Shown here piece by piece: positions 5,292-5,417 of a stretch of DNA of 5,417 nucleotides. The DNA lies in NCBI GenBank assembly GCA_028292075.1, contig JAQGNA010000709.1, positions 1-5,417 on the forward strand, written 5' to 3'. Positions within the stretch are counted from its first letter, which is position 1, and the number at the start of each line of letters is the position of its first letter. The position numbers and the translations under genes are program-made. The notes under the pieces were generated by a model. That model worked only from the letters and a program-made list of their open reading frames with translations, had not been told where the DNA came from and did no database searches. Origin of the DNA: Rhodoferax sp. (GTDB lineage: Bacteria > Pseudomonadota > Gammaproteobacteria > Burkholderiales > Burkholderiaceae).

Positions 5292-5417
5292 ATGTCAAAA
5301 ACCCACCAAGCCCCAGAACTCCAGGCCCAGGTTGCCAGCATCCTCGTCGCGGCCGGCAGCAGCCGCGAAGAAGCCGACAAGGTCGCCGCCAACCTGGTGC
5401 TGGCCAACCTCAGCGGC
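5292..5417 (+). CDS. Ldh2-family (malate/L-lactate/ureidoglycolate) dehydrogenase, N-terminal fragment
   Basis: Only the first 42 codons are inside the window: MSKTHQAPELQAQVASILVA followed by AGSSREEADKVAANLVLANLSG. The pattern of a short polar lead, a helix ending in AAGSS.EEAD.VA..LV.ANL.G, is the N-terminus of the Ldh2 family of NAD(P)-dependent 2-hydroxyacid/2-keto acid oxidoreductases. In these a conserved HDSHG motif comes next, just past the window edge. The full protein should be about 340-360 residues. No clear Shine-Dalgarno precedes the ATG at 5292, but the family alignment supports this start. It lies 425 nt after the dehydratase, separated by repeats, so it may have its own promoter. 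Beside a pathway expected to release lactate or glycolate, oxidation of that 2-hydroxy acid is a reasonable but unproven role. Family members also use malate, ureidoglycolate, sulfolactate or 2,3-diketogulonate. Confidence 0.8.
   Translation, partial: MSKTHQAPELQAQVASILVAAGSSREEADKVAANLVLANLSG

Overview
The window looks like a sugar-acid catabolic locus from a high-GC betaproteobacterium, most likely a member of the Comamonadaceae (Variovorax, Acidovorax, Polaromonas or a relative). The evidence is the strong G/C bias at third codon positions, the protein families present, and the dispersed palindrome CCGTTCGTCCTGAG/CTTGTCGAAGG near 5057-5205. I know that palindrome from intergenic regions of many Comamonadaceae genomes. 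The genus cannot be fixed by eye.

Layout. Minus strand, leftward from about 2440: an SDR dehydrogenase of the DHRS6/BDH2-like type (1611-2366), a second classical SDR (868-1614, 4-nt ATGA overlap) and a fumarylacetoacetate hydrolase (FAH)-family hydrolase (1-794, C-terminus cut by the window edge). Plus strand, rightward: a GntR/FadR-type regulator (2514-3233), a full-length UxaA/GarD-family sugar-acid dehydratase (3292-4866), a repeat-filled intergenic stretch (4867-5291) and the first 42 codons of an Ldh2-family (malate/lactate/ureidoglycolate) dehydrogenase (5292 onward). The divergent region 2367-2513 holds two GG-N5-CC dyads that look like FadR-family operators. One fills exactly the spacer of a predicted leftward promoter.

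How the genes may work together (inference). A dehydratase making a 2-keto-3-deoxy acid, a dehydrogenase oxidising its C4 hydroxyl, and an FAH-type hydrolase splitting the 2,4-diketo acid together match the diketo-hydrolase version of non-phosphorylative sugar catabolism. That version is known for L-rhamnose in Sphingomonas (LRA5/LRA6), for L-fucose in Xanthomonas and Burkholderia, and for pentoses in Herbaspirillum ('Route III'). End products would be pyruvate plus L-lactate (from a 6-deoxyhexose) or glycolate (from a pentose). The second SDR is a candidate for the first sugar dehydrogenase. The Ldh2-family enzyme could act on the 2-hydroxy acid end product. No lactonase, mutarotase or transporter lies in the window. 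The likely substrates are L-fucose or D-arabinose type sugars, but this is not settled by sequence alone.

The most unusual non-coding structure is downstream of the dehydratase. There, four tandem copies of a unit of about 52 bp each end in half of the dispersed palindrome, the last copy runs into a complete half-element, and an imperfect inverted pair follows. I see no CRISPR array, tRNA, rRNA, IS element, phage gene or defence system. The pathway is a variant of described ones, not an obviously new system.
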